Assembly: GCF_029525555.1 (NCBI RefSeq)
Contig: NZ_JAPDHZ010000004.1
Span: 620,001-684,000, forward strand
DNA length: 64,000 nucleotides
Direction of reading: 5' to 3'
Source: Cohnella ginsengisoli
GTDB taxonomy: Bacteria; Bacillota; Bacilli; Paenibacillales; Paenibacillaceae
A program made the translations under genes and the position numbers. Below the pieces are notes generated by a model. That model ran no database searches. It saw only the letters and a list, made by a program, of their open reading frames with translations, and was not told where the DNA came from. This document shows, piece after piece, positions 1 through 8,782 of the stretch. Within the stretch, counting starts at the first letter, position 1. Every line of letters starts with the position of its first letter.

Positions 1-416
1 CGACCTTGAACAAGACGGAACCTACTGGAGCGAGCTCGGAGCTCGGCAAAGATCAATTCATGAAGATTCTGCTGACGCAGCTTCAAAATCAAGATCCGAT
101 GGAGCCGATGCAGGACAAAGATTTCATCGCTCAAATGGCGACTTTCTCGTCTCTAGAACAGACGATGAACATGGCCACCGAGTTGCATAGCTTGAGCCAA
201 TCCGCGGCGTTAGCCTCCAGTCTGATCGGCAAGCAGGTCGAATGGCTCGGCGCGACGGATAATGGTTCGACGGTAACGAAGTCGGGCGTCGTCGATTCGA
301 TCAAGATGAAAAACGGAGACCAGTTCGCCGTTATCGGCAAAGACGAAGTGGCGATCAAGGACTTGACGTCCGTGACCATCGCCGCGCAGGAGGGCGAGGC
401 GGAGACCGGTGAATGA
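1..416 (+). CDS. flgD: Flagellar hook assembly scaffold FlgD, 5' end cut by the window
   Basis: FlgD caps the growing hook and is needed for polymerisation of hook subunits. The frame is open from the window edge; a TTG at 6 is possible but has no visible ribosome-binding site, so I treat the gene as continuing upstream. The visible 136 residues contain the family signature LLTQLQNQDPMEPMQDKDFIAQ near residues 22-43 and a following FSSLEQ segment. The short Bacillus-type FlgD is about 140 residues, so only a few residues are missing. The gene overlaps the next by 8 bases, indicating translational coupling in the fla/che operon. Confidence 0.9.
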   Translation, partial: TLNKTEPTGASSELGKDQFMKILLTQLQNQDPMEPMQDKDFIAQMATFSSLEQTMNMATELHSLSQSAALASSLIGKQVEWLGATDNGSTVTKSGVVDSIKMKNGDQFAVIGKDEVAIKDLTSVTIAAQEGEAETGE

Positions 417-810
417 TCCGCTGTCCGGTCTGAGCGTCGGACGCGCAGGCAGGCCTGCCATTCCATTGACGTCGGCGACGCGTCAAGGGTTGCGCAATAC
501 GGAAGAATCGAAGTCGCCGGACGGCATAGCATTTAAAACGATGCTAGCCTCAGAATCGCTGAAATTCAGCCATCATGCCGAACAGCGTCTTTCCCAACGA
601 GGCATCAAGCTCGGTCCCGAACAGTTGAGCGCGATCGCATCGGCCGTGGATCAAGCTTCCGCGAAGGGCGCCAAAGACTCGCTCGTGCTTTACCGGAACG
701 TGGCGATGATCGTCAACGTACCGAGCCGCACCGTCGTAACGGCCATGGACGACAAGTCGATGCAACAGCACGTGTTCACCAACATCGATAGCGCCGTCTT
801 CGTAAAATAG
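409..810 (+). CDS. TIGR02530-type flagellar operon protein
   Basis: A 133-residue protein starting at GTG 409 inside the end of flgD. It resembles the small flagellar operon proteins found between flgD and flgE in Bacillales (TIGR02530 type). The central part has the pattern FSHHAEQRLSQRGI followed by a stretch ending in VNVPSRTVVTAMD. Its exact role is not established; position suggests hook assembly or a chaperone-like function. No signal peptide or membrane segment is visible. Family assignment rests on motif memory and synteny. Confidence 0.75.
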   Translation: MNDPLSGLSVGRAGRPAIPLTSATRQGLRNTEESKSPDGIAFKTMLASESLKFSHHAEQRLSQRGIKLGPEQLSAIASAVDQASAKGAKDSLVLYRNVAMIVNVPSRTVVTAMDDKSMQQHVFTNIDSAVFVK

Positions 811-907
811 CCAAGCAGAAAAGGCCGGACCTCCCGAGGAGGCCTGTACCGTGGAATGATTGAAGCGGTTCGTCTGCGAAGGAAACTTAAATGGAGAGTG
901 AATTTTA

Positions 908-1732
908 ATGTTGCGTTCCATGTATTCGGGCGTATCCGGCATGCGGGGATTCCAAACCAAACTCGACGTTATCGGCAACAATATCGCGAATGTCAATACG
1001 GTCGGCTTCAAGGCAGGCCGCGTTATGTTCAAGGACATTTTGAGCCAGTCGATGTCCGGCGTCACGTCGCCAGTCGAGGGGACTTCCGGCGGCGTTAACG
1101 CCAAACAGATCGGTCTGGGCGTTTCGGTCGCTTCGATCGACAACGTGCATACGGCGGGAAGCGCGATGACCACGAACGTGCCGACCGACCTGCGGATCGA
1201 CGGCGACGGATTTTTCGCAGTCAAGCCTAGCGGAGACTCCGATGCGACTTATCTGACGCGCGCAGGCAACTTCACGCTCGACGCGAACCGTCAATTGGTC
1301 AACGGCGACGGGATGTTCGTCGTATCCGCCGACGGAGACGCGCCGATCACGCTGGATGAGGGCGTAACCTCGTTCTCCATCTCTCAGAACGGCAGCATCG
1401 TCTCGATCGACCAAGACGGCAATCAGGTGGATACCGGCATTCAAATCGGCGTCGCCAAGGTCGTCAACCCGAGCGGTTTGGAAAAGATCGGCGGCAATTT
1501 GTACCGCGTAACGCCGAACGCGAATCCGGGAGGCGAGCTGAATCTCGGCGCCGCGCAAGACGCGGAACGCGGCACGGGCACGATCGTTGCCGGCCAGTTG
1601 GAAATGTCGAACGTCGACCTGACAAGCGAATTCACGGAGATGATCGTCGCGCAGCGCGGATTCCAGGCGAACTCGCGTATCATCACCACTTCGGACTCGA
1701 TCCTCGAAGAAGTCGTGAACCTGAAGCGTTAA
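908..1732 (+). CDS. flgE: Flagellar hook protein FlgE (called FlgG in older Bacillus annotation)
   Basis: Structural subunit of the hook, exported by the flagellar type III apparatus. The 274-residue protein has the rod/hook N-terminal motif around residues 2-35 (MYSGVSGM, then IGNNIANVNTVGFK) and the matching C-terminal heptad segment (VDLTSEFTEMIVAQRGFQAN) near residues 238-257. Both ends form the coiled coil of axial proteins. The start is ATG 908, preceded by GGAGAG. The length fits the short Bacillus hook protein. A small CCTCC/GGAGG hairpin lies in the 97-base gap upstream (about 830-845). Confidence 0.93.
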   Translation: MLRSMYSGVSGMRGFQTKLDVIGNNIANVNTVGFKAGRVMFKDILSQSMSGVTSPVEGTSGGVNAKQIGLGVSVASIDNVHTAGSAMTTNVPTDLRIDGDGFFAVKPSGDSDATYLTRAGNFTLDANRQLVNGDGMFVVSADGDAPITLDEGVTSFSISQNGSIVSIDQDGNQVDTGIQIGVAKVVNPSGLEKIGGNLYRVTPNANPGGELNLGAAQDAERGTGTIVAGQLEMSNVDLTSEFTEMIVAQRGFQANSRIITTSDSILEEVVNLKR

Positions 1733-1781
1733 TCGTTAGTATCCGCATCATAATGATCACACGCAAGTCCAGAATCACCGC

Positions 1782-1819
1782 GGGAGGGGGAATCCCTCCC
1801 CAATCACGGAGGGATTCCC
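1782..1819 (+). promoter_or_regulatory. Competing hairpins over the flbD ribosome-binding site
   Basis: Seen directly: GGGAATCCCTCC at 1788-1799 and GGAGGGATTCCC at 1808-1819 form a perfect 12-bp inverted repeat with an 8-base loop. The second arm contains the flbD Shine-Dalgarno and ends right at the ATG. A second hairpin, GGGAGGG (1782-1788) with CCCTCCC (1794-1800), uses the same bases as the first arm, so the two cannot form together. Inference: one fold hides the ribosome-binding site and the other frees it. Confidence 0.6.
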
Positions 1820-2053
1820 ATGATCGCCGTCACGCGGCTTAACGGAACGCAATTTTTTATTAATGCCCTGCTGATCGAATCGGTAGAGCAGACGCCGGAT
1901 ACGCTCGTCACGCTCACGACCGGCAAAAAATACATCGTCGTCGAAAATAGTTCGGATGTGATCCGCTCCATTCGCCATTACCTGCGAAGCATTGGTATCA
2001 TGGCTGCGCTCACGAGTCCGTCCGATACGCAAACGGAGGGAGCTTCTTCATGA
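1820..2053 (+). CDS. flbD: Flagellar protein FlbD/SwrD
   Basis: A 77-residue cytosolic protein of the FlbD family (SwrD/YlzI in Bacillus subtilis, where it raises flagellar motor torque and supports swarming). The N-terminal signature MIAVTRLNGTQFFINALLIE and the following TPDTLVTLTTGKKYIV segment are typical. The ATG at 1820 directly abuts a perfect inverted repeat that contains its ribosome-binding site. The 3' end overlaps fliL by 4 bases (ATGA), so translation of the two is likely coupled. Confidence 0.88.
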   Translation: MIAVTRLNGTQFFINALLIESVEQTPDTLVTLTTGKKYIVVENSSDVIRSIRHYLRSIGIMAALTSPSDTQTEGASS

Positions 2054-2532
2054 AAAAAATGTTGCCTTGGCTTGTATCTCTGCTTCTGGCGATCACGCTG
2101 ATCGTGATCGCCGGGCTCTATTCCTGGTCCACTTTCTTCGGCAAGAAAGACGCCGTAGACACGGAAACGGCGGTACAGGAGAGCGTGAAGCACGTAGAGG
2201 CCGAAGCGCTCTCCGCGGAAGAACGGAGCAAGGTCACATCCGATTTAAACGATATAAAAACGAACTTGTCCGATACGAACTACATCGTAATCTTCGGCTT
2301 CACCTTCCAACTGGACAACGCAAAAGCGAAAGCCGAATTCGACGAGATCAAAGACAGCGTCATCAAGCCCATCATCAATCGCGCGCTCTGGAATACGACG
2401 CCGGACGAGATGCAAGGCACGAAGGGCAAGGACGAGCTGGTGGCCGAGCTGCTGAACGAGATCAATCCGGTGCTCACCAAAGGCAAGGTCGTCAAGATCG
2501 GCATTACGAACTTCTTAATGCAAGAGCTGTAA
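2050..2532 (+). CDS. fliL: Flagellar basal body-associated protein FliL
   Basis: A single-pass inner-membrane protein that surrounds the stators near the MS ring. One hydrophobic segment lies at about residues 5-27 (LVSLLLAITLIVIAGLYSW), followed by a 130-residue extracytoplasmic domain. The length of 160 residues is normal for Gram-positive FliL. The C-terminus GITNFLMQEL matches the conserved FliL ending. It overlaps flbD by 4 bases and is 33 bases before fliM. Confidence 0.88.
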   Translation: MKKMLPWLVSLLLAITLIVIAGLYSWSTFFGKKDAVDTETAVQESVKHVEAEALSAEERSKVTSDLNDIKTNLSDTNYIVIFGFTFQLDNAKAKAEFDEIKDSVIKPIINRALWNTTPDEMQGTKGKDELVAELLNEINPVLTKGKVVKIGITNFLMQEL

Positions 2533-2565
2533 GTCGCGCCGGATACGGGAAAGGGGTGAACAAAA

Positions 2566-3567
2566 TTGGTTGACGTTCTGTCTCAAAACGAGATCGACGC
2601 CTTGCTGGCTGCGCTGTCCTCCGGCGAGATGGACGCCGAGGAGCTTCGCAAGGAGGATACCCAGAAGAAGGTCAGAGCTTACGACTTTAAACGGGCGACG
2701 CGATTCTCCAAAGACCACATCCGAAGCTTGACGCGTATCCATGAGAACTTCGCGCGCTTTCTGACGACGTATTTTTCTGCTCAACTGCGGACGTTCGTTC
2801 AGATCAATGTCGTGCAGGTCGAGCAGCTGCCTTACGATGAATTCATCCGATCCATCCCGAAGATGACGATTCTGAACATTTTCGAAGCGGAACCGCTCGA
2901 GGGTCGAATGGTGTTGGAGGTACACCCCAACGTTGCCTTCGCCATGCTCGACAGGCTGCTTGGCGGCGCGGGCTCCGCACCGTCCAAGATCGGCAGCTTG
3001 ACCGAGATCGAGAATATCATCATGGAGAAAATATTCAGCCGCGCGCTGGAGACGCTGCAGGAAGCCTGGCGAACCGTCATCGATATCGAGCCAAGACTTG
3101 AGGCGCTGGAGACGAATCCGCAGTTCATGCAGATCGTATCGCCGAACGAGACCATCGCCTTGATCTCGCTCAGCACGAAGATCGGAGATACGACCGGGAT
3201 GATCAATTTATGCATACCGCATGTCGTTATCGAGCCGATCATGTCCAAGCTGTCCGTGCACCACTGGTTCGTATCCCAAAAGAAATCGCGTGCGCCTGAA
3301 GAATTCAGGCAGTTGGAGCAGCGGGTCACGAAAGCGAAGCTGCCGATCGCGGCGGAACTCGGATCCTCTCAAATCTCGATCCACGAGTTTTTAAATCTCG
3401 GCGTCGGCGACGTCATTACGCTCGGCAAGAGCGTAGACAGCGGCCTGGATATTAAAGTCGGGGACAAGCTGAAGTATATCGGCAGCCCCGGCACGGTTCG
3501 GGACAAGATTGCGGTCCAGATCCTCGAGATCATCGACGAAGGAGTGGAAGAAGCCCATGACGAGTAA
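2566..3567 (+). CDS. fliM: Flagellar motor switch protein FliM
   Basis: C-ring component that binds phosphorylated CheY and controls rotation. The N-terminal CheY-binding motif LSQNEIDALLAAL (residues 4-16) is present. It is followed by the CheC-like middle domain with FDDF-equivalent surfaces and a C-terminal SpoA domain (about 255-325; GVGDVITL, GSPGTVRDKIAVQI). The start is TTG 2566, 6 bases after AAGGGGTG. The length of 333 residues is typical. It overlaps fliY by 11 bases. Confidence 0.95.
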   Translation: MVDVLSQNEIDALLAALSSGEMDAEELRKEDTQKKVRAYDFKRATRFSKDHIRSLTRIHENFARFLTTYFSAQLRTFVQINVVQVEQLPYDEFIRSIPKMTILNIFEAEPLEGRMVLEVHPNVAFAMLDRLLGGAGSAPSKIGSLTEIENIIMEKIFSRALETLQEAWRTVIDIEPRLEALETNPQFMQIVSPNETIALISLSTKIGDTTGMINLCIPHVVIEPIMSKLSVHHWFVSQKKSRAPEEFRQLEQRVTKAKLPIAAELGSSQISIHEFLNLGVGDVITLGKSVDSGLDIKVGDKLKYIGSPGTVRDKIAVQILEIIDEGVEEAHDE

Positions 3568-4859
3568 GGATTACTTGTCCCAGGAGGAGATTGACGCCCT
3601 GCTGAGGCAATCTGCCGGCGATCAGGAACCGGCGCCCGCGGCGCATGCTGAGATGCATATCGACGACTATCTCACGCCGCTGGAACAAGACGCGCTCGGG
3701 GAGATCGGCAATATTACGTTCGGCAGCGCGGCTACCGCGCTATCGACGCTGCTGAGCAGAAAGGTCGACATTACGACGCCGAAAGTGTCGATGATCTCTC
3801 GCGATAAATTCGTCAGCGAGTTTCCGAGACCGCATGTCGCCGTTCACGTGGATTATGTAGACGGCTTCGAAGGCATCAATTCGCTGGTGATCAAGACGCA
3901 TGATGCGCAAGTGATCGCAGACTTGATGCTCGGCGGCGAAGGCAACGTGCAGACCGAAGAGTTGAATGAGATTCATATCAGCGCCGTTCAAGAAGCGATG
4001 AATCAAATGATGGGTTCGTCGGCGACGTCGATGTCGACGATCTTCAATCGCTTCGTGAACATCTCTCCGCCGGCGGTCGACGTAATGGACGTTCAAAAGA
4101 ACACCGGCATCGAAAAGATACCGCCTGATAAAGTGTTCGTTAAAATTTCGTTCCGCCTGAAAATCGGAGACTTGATCGATTCGACGATTATGCAGCTCCT
4201 GACGGTGGCGTTCGCCAAAGAACTCGTACACTCGCTCATCGGCGGCATGGACGAAACGCCGGCTCCGGCTGCGGCGCCAGCCGCGCAGGCCCTGCAGCCC
4301 AGCGCTCCGGCTGCGCAGGCGCCTCAGTACGCGCCTCCGCCGCAAGCTGCAGCGCCGCAACCACAAGCTCAACCTGCATACGACTATCCGCCGCCCGGCG
4401 CATATCCGCCTCCTGGATACCCGCCGCAGCAGCCGATGTATGCACAGCCTCAGTACGCTCAACCTCAATATGCTCAACCGCAATACGCCATGCCGCCGCA
4501 GCAGCCGCAAACCCTTGGCGGACCGGCTGGCCGCAATGTCAACGTACAGCCTGTTCAGTTTGCGGGGTTCCCTGCCGGGGGCGGCGCGCACGCGGACGAG
4601 ACCAATTTGAATCTTTTGCTTGACATACCGCTTCGAGTCACAGTAGAGTTGGGCCGGACGCACAAACAAATCAAGGATATTCTAGAGCTGTCCCAAGGCT
4701 CGATCATCGAGCTGGACAAGCTGGCCGGCGAGCCGGTGGATATTCTGGTCAACAACAAGCTGATCGCCAAAGGCGAAGTCGTCGTCATCGACGAGAACTT
4801 TGGCGTTCGTGTGACAGACATCGTCAGTCAGTGGGATCGCGTTCAAAAAAATCCAATAA
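3557..4859 (+). CDS. fliY: Flagellar motor switch phosphatase FliY, end obscured by a one-base insertion
   Basis: FliY (FliN fusion) is a switch component that dephosphorylates CheY-P. The protein starts at ATG 3557 with the FliM-like motif LSQEEIDALL. A CheC-like domain follows (ALGEIGNITFGSAATALS near residue 43; AVQEAMNQMMGSSATSMS near 145), then a Pro/Gln/Tyr-rich linker with four Y-A-Q-P-Q type units (about 4430-4495) and a C-terminal FliN/SpoA domain. As given, the frame runs on to 4966 inside cheY. Removing one A from the seven-A run at 4845-4851 gives the ending RVQKIQ and TAA at 4857-4859, which matches FliY C-termini and leaves 24 bases before cheY. Reconstructed length is 433 residues. 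Confidence 0.88.
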
Positions 4860-4883
4860 TCAGCATCCTGGGAGGAAATCGTT

Positions 4884-5246
4884 ATGGCAAATCGTATTTT
4901 GGTCGTGGACGACGCAGCATTCATGCGCATGATGATTCGAGACATCTTGACGAAAAACGGTTATGAGGTCGTAGGAGAAGCGCAAGACGGCTCGCAAGCG
5001 ATCGAAAAATTCAAGGAATTGTCCCCGGACCTCATCACGATGGACATTACGATGCCCGAAATGGACGGTATCGCAGCGCTGAAGGAAATCCGCAAAATGG
5101 ACTCCAACGCTAAAGTCATCATGTGCTCCGCGATGGGCCAGCAAGCGATGGTCATCGACGCGATTCAAGCCGGCGCCAAAGACTTTATCGTGAAGCCGTT
5201 CCAAGCGGACCGCGTTATCGAAGCGATCAAAAAAACGCTGGGTTGA
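4884..5246 (+). CDS. cheY: Chemotaxis response regulator CheY
   Basis: Single-domain receiver phosphorylated by CheA; CheY-P binds FliM/FliY. All receiver residues are visible: an acidic pair in VVDDAAFMR, phospho-acceptor Asp in ITMDITMPEMDGI (about residue 54), Ser/Thr in MCSAMGQQ and Lys in FIVKPFQ. The length of 120 residues is standard. The ribosome-binding site GGGAGGAAA precedes ATG 4884. It lies between fliY and fliO as in Bacillus. Confidence 0.96.
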   Translation: MANRILVVDDAAFMRMMIRDILTKNGYEVVGEAQDGSQAIEKFKELSPDLITMDITMPEMDGIAALKEIRKMDSNAKVIMCSAMGQQAMVIDAIQAGAKDFIVKPFQADRVIEAIKKTLG

Positions 5247-5262
5247 CGGGCGAACGAACGGC

Positions 5263-5766
5263 ATGACCTCATCTTGGGATATGTTGTGGGTGCTGCTCGT
5301 GCTGCTGATGATGATCGGCGGCATCGTGATGCTGCTTCGATTCGTCGGCAGACGCAACCGCGGGTGGTGGGTCAACCGATCCATGCGGTCGCTCGGCGGA
5401 TTGACGCTAGGCGCGAACAAGTCGATGCAGATCGTCGAGTGGAACAATCGCATCTACGTGCTAGGCGTAGGGGAAAATGTACAGCTGCTGGAGTCTATCA
5501 CAGACCCCGAAGTCGTGGCGGCTCTAATCGCCCAATATGATCATGCCGATGCGTCCGCCAAGTCTCCGGTTCCTCCTTGGCTCAAGCAATGGCTGAACCG
5601 CAGGGGCGACACTTCCGAATCCTCCGGCGTCGTCGAACGCGGTACGGATGCGAGCAGCTTTGAACAAACGTTGGAAAAACGCCTGCGTCAGCTGTCCGAG
5701 CGCAAGCAGCAGGTCGATCGCCTGCTGTCGGACAGCCGGCCAGCGGATCGGACGGAAGAACCATGA
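5263..5766 (+). CDS. fliO: Flagellar biosynthesis protein FliO
   Basis: Membrane protein that assists assembly of FliP into the export gate. One transmembrane segment lies at about residues 7-28 (MLWVLLVLLMMIGGIVMLL), followed by a basic stretch and the compact FliO fold (LGGLTLGANKSMQIVEWNNRIYVLGVG at 45-71). The C-terminal third is charged and probably coiled coil. The length of 167 residues is short compared with Bacillus FliZ/FliO because no signal peptide and long extracellular domain precede the membrane segment. It overlaps fliP by 4 bases. Confidence 0.85.
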   Translation: MTSSWDMLWVLLVLLMMIGGIVMLLRFVGRRNRGWWVNRSMRSLGGLTLGANKSMQIVEWNNRIYVLGVGENVQLLESITDPEVVAALIAQYDHADASAKSPVPPWLKQWLNRRGDTSESSGVVERGTDASSFEQTLEKRLRQLSERKQQVDRLLSDSRPADRTEEP

Positions 5767-6509
5767 AACGCAAATTAATGTTTAGTTTTGTTTTGAGCGC
5801 CGGTACGTTATTCGCCGCGGCCTCGTCCGTTTACGCCGAGCCGATCATCAGCATCACGGCCGGCGACGGCACTCAGCCTGTGGGAGCTTCGTCTTTGTCG
5901 CTGCTGCTCATGCTGACCGTCCTGAGTTTGGCGCCATCGATTTTGGTGCTGATGACGAGCTTTACGCGTATCGTCATCGTGCTCGGATTCGTCCGCACGT
6001 CGCTCGGCACGCAGACGACGCCGCCCAATCAAGTGCTGATCGGGCTTGCCTTATTTCTCACCTTTTTTATAATGGCTCCGACGATTTCACAGGTGAACGA
6101 ACAGGCGGTTCAGCCCTATCTCAAGGGCGAGATCACGCAGACGGTCGCCCTGGAAAAAGCTTCGGTGCCGATGAAAGCCTTTATGTACAAACATACGCGA
6201 GAGAAAGACCTGCTGTTATTCTTGAACTATACGAAGACGGCGAAGCCGGCATCTTATCAGGATATCCCGATCACGGTGCTCGTGCCCGCCTATGCGATCA
6301 GCGAACTTAAGACCGCGTTTCAAATGGGATTCATGATCTTTATTCCCTTTCTCGTAATCGATATGGTCGTCGCCAGTACGTTGATGGCCATGGGGATGAT
6401 GATGCTGCCCCCCGTCATGATCTCGCTTCCGTTCAAGATCCTGTTGTTCGTGCTCGTGGACGGTTGGTATCTGATCGTCAAATCGCTCCTGACGAGTTTT
6501 CAAACTTGA
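5763..6509 (+). CDS. fliP: Flagellar export gate protein FliP
   Basis: Core subunit of the FliPQR export gate. The 248-residue protein has an N-terminal signal-like helix, then LTVLSLAPSILVLMTSFTRI (about 51-70) and a C-terminal pair of helices including PFLVIDMVVASTLMAMGMMM. These are the hallmark FliP segments (TSFTRIVIVLGFVR, PFLVIDMVV). The start ATG 5763 overlaps the fliO stop. It is followed after 24 bases by fliQ. Confidence 0.95.
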   Translation: MKRKLMFSFVLSAGTLFAAASSVYAEPIISITAGDGTQPVGASSLSLLLMLTVLSLAPSILVLMTSFTRIVIVLGFVRTSLGTQTTPPNQVLIGLALFLTFFIMAPTISQVNEQAVQPYLKGEITQTVALEKASVPMKAFMYKHTREKDLLLFLNYTKTAKPASYQDIPITVLVPAYAISELKTAFQMGFMIFIPFLVIDMVVASTLMAMGMMMLPPVMISLPFKILLFVLVDGWYLIVKSLLTSFQT

Positions 6510-6533
6510 CGGAGCAAGAGGGGAAGATCGCTA

Positions 6534-6803
6534 GTGAGTGCGGAATTCGTAATCGGGTTGGCCGGACAAGCGCTGTTCACCGTTCTTAAAGTGAGCGCGC
6601 CTATGCTGGTCATCGGTCTCGTCGTGGGCCTGCTCGTCAGCATATTCCAAGCGACGACGCAGATCCAAGAGCAGACGCTTGCTTTTATACCAAAGATCGT
6701 AGCCGTGTTTTTGGCCATTCTGGTGTTCGGTCCTTGGATTCTGAATACGATGGTCGACTTTACCGGCCACTTGCTGGGCAATCTGGCGAATTACATCGGC
6801 TGA
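6534..6803 (+). CDS. fliQ: Flagellar export gate protein FliQ
   Basis: Small 89-residue gate subunit with two transmembrane hairpin helices (about 15-40 and 50-75). The family pattern PMLVIGLVVGLLVSIFQATTQI followed by QEQTLAFIPKI is clear. The start is GTG 6534, preceded by GAGGGGAAGA. fliR begins one base after the stop. Confidence 0.94.
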   Translation: MSAEFVIGLAGQALFTVLKVSAPMLVIGLVVGLLVSIFQATTQIQEQTLAFIPKIVAVFLAILVFGPWILNTMVDFTGHLLGNLANYIG

Positions 6804-6804
6804 T

Positions 6805-7593
6805 ATGACGATCCAAGATATCATGCAGGTCGTGCCAGCCTATATGCTCGTCCTTTGTCGAATTTCATCGTTTGTGCTCGTAGCGCCGATTTTTTCGTCT
6901 CGCTCGCTCCCGCGAACGTTTAAAGCAGGCATTAGCGTTTATATCTCTCTTCTCGTGTTTTTGACGGTGGGCTTCGATTCTCCGGTACCGACCGATGCCG
7001 CTTATATCGGGGCGGTTCTTAAGGAAATATTGGCCGGACTGGTGATCGGTTATACCGCAACCCTTTTTTTTACTTTGATTCAAACCGCCGGTACGCTTAT
7101 CGATACGCAGATCGGTCTAGGTATTGCGAATATTCTCGACCCGATCTCGGGCATTTCGGCGCCACTGTTCGGCAATCTAAAATTCATGCTGATGATGCTC
7201 GTGTTCTTGTCTACAAACGGCCATCATTACCTGTTGGGCGCGATCATGAACAGCTATAAATGGTTACCTTTAGACAATCGTTTTTTTCAGACGATATATG
7301 AAGGTAGATTGACGGATTTCCTCGTCCATACGTTCGCGGATACGTTTATGCTTGCGCTGCAAATATCGGCGCCGCTCGTCGTTGCCATGTTCGTTACCGA
7401 CGTCGGTTTGGGCCTATTGGCGCGCACTGCTCCCCAGTATAATGTTTTTGTTATCGGCGTACCGATCAAATTATTGATAGGGTTGACACTCATTATTTTG
7501 TTAATGCCCGGGTTTAGCACGCTGTTCCAAATCGTATTCGATCGCATGTTCGATGCCTTGGAAAAGATGTTCGTCATTATGAAAACGACTTAA
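6805..7593 (+). CDS. fliR: Flagellar export gate protein FliR
   Basis: Third subunit of the FliPQR gate; 262 residues with about six hydrophobic segments. Recognisable segments are FVLVAPIFSSRSLP near residue 23, GLGIANILDPISGISAPLFGN near 105 and LARTAPQYNVFVIGVPIKLLIGL near 204. The start ATG 6805 is adjacent to the fliQ stop. The segment uses more A+T-rich codons than the genes further downstream, but composition is not clearly foreign. Confidence 0.94.
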   Translation: MTIQDIMQVVPAYMLVLCRISSFVLVAPIFSSRSLPRTFKAGISVYISLLVFLTVGFDSPVPTDAAYIGAVLKEILAGLVIGYTATLFFTLIQTAGTLIDTQIGLGIANILDPISGISAPLFGNLKFMLMMLVFLSTNGHHYLLGAIMNSYKWLPLDNRFFQTIYEGRLTDFLVHTFADTFMLALQISAPLVVAMFVTDVGLGLLARTAPQYNVFVIGVPIKLLIGLTLIILLMPGFSTLFQIVFDRMFDALEKMFVIMKTT

Positions 7594-7637
7594 ACAGGGC
7601 GCGTACGTCCGCTATCGCAGCGAAGGGGAGAATATTC

Positions 7638-8735
7638 GTGCCAGCCAATCGCTTGCGGATGAACCTTCAATTGTTCGCCGGAGAAAAAACCGAAAAGGGC
7701 ACGGCGAAAAAGCATTCGGATGCAAGGCAAAAAAGGCCAAGTCGCCAAAAGCGCCGAAATCGCCAGCTCATTTATTCTGGTGGCGACAGTTAGCGTTCTG
7801 ATGGCGTTAGGCCCGTTTTTTCGAGAGCGCGTTCTCGCCCTGTTCGGCGATATATTTAGAAGACAAATGACGATGGAAGTCACGGATGCGAACGTCATGG
7901 GGCTTTTCGCGAACTATGTACTTCAATTGCTTCTTATTCTGGCTCCGATTCTGATCGTAACGATCATTGTCGCGCTAGGCGCGAACTATGTTCAAGTCGG
8001 CTGGTTATTTACCACTCAGCCTCTGCAACCCAAATTCAGCAAGCTTAATCCGCTGAGCGGTTTAAAGAATTTGTTCGGTCTGAGATCGATCGTCGAGTTT
8101 CTCAAAAGCTCTCTTAAATTGATCGCCGTCGGCATTATCGTTTACTTAACCATTTGGGCAGAGCACGATAAGATTATGTCGCTTGCATACGTGCCGGTTG
8201 AAGATATTTTTTCCTATGTTGCAAGCCTGACCGTCAGGCTTGGCTTATTGGTAGGCGTGACGCTGTTCATTCTCGCGATCGCTGATTATTTTTACCAGAA
8301 ATACGAATATGAAAAAAGTCTTAAGATGAGTAAGCAGGATATCAAGGACGAGCATAAGAACTCGGAGGGCGACCCCCCTCATCAAAGGCAAGATCAAAGA
8401 AAAAGCAGCGCCGCTTGGCGTTGATGCGGATGATGCAGGAAGTACCGAAAGCCGATGTCATCATCACGAATCCGACGCACTTCGCGGTCGCGCTCCAGTA
8501 CGATGCATCTAAAATGGACGCGCCTCGAGTGATCGCAAAAGGCCAGGATTATTTGGCTCTCCGGATTCGTCAGATCGCTAAAGAAAATGGCGTCTTGACG
8601 ATGGAAAACAAGCCGCTCGCACGCGCGCTGTACCAGCGAACCGATATCGGGGACGCAGTCCCTGCGGATTTGTTCCAAGCGGTAGCCGAGGTGCTGGCTT
8701 ACGTATACAGGCTCAAAGGGCGCCGTCATGTTTAA
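7638..8735 (+). CDS. flhB: Flagellar export switch FlhB, broken by three one-base insertions
   Basis: FlhB controls the hook-to-filament export switch by autocleavage. Start GTG 7638 (GGGGAG upstream) gives MPANRLRMNLQLFAGEKTEK, the family N-terminus. Frame breaks: an extra C at 7728 (removal gives DARKKGQVAKS), a six-C run at 8373-8378 and a five-A run at 8400-8404. Removing one base at each restores EGDPLIKGKIKEKQRR and joins the cytoplasmic domain. The cleavage motif NPTH near residue 275 is intact. The corrected length of 364 residues is normal. Four membrane segments are expected and visible. Confidence 0.88.
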
Positions 8736-8782
8736 TCGGGCCCGAGTAATTGGTAGAGATAATCATGCGGGAGGGAAGACCT

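Noticed and set aside
4860..4966. Genuine 35-residue C-terminal extension of FliY into cheY
   Set aside because: Removing one A gives the conserved FliY ending and normal spacing to cheY; the extension is a shadow of cheY.
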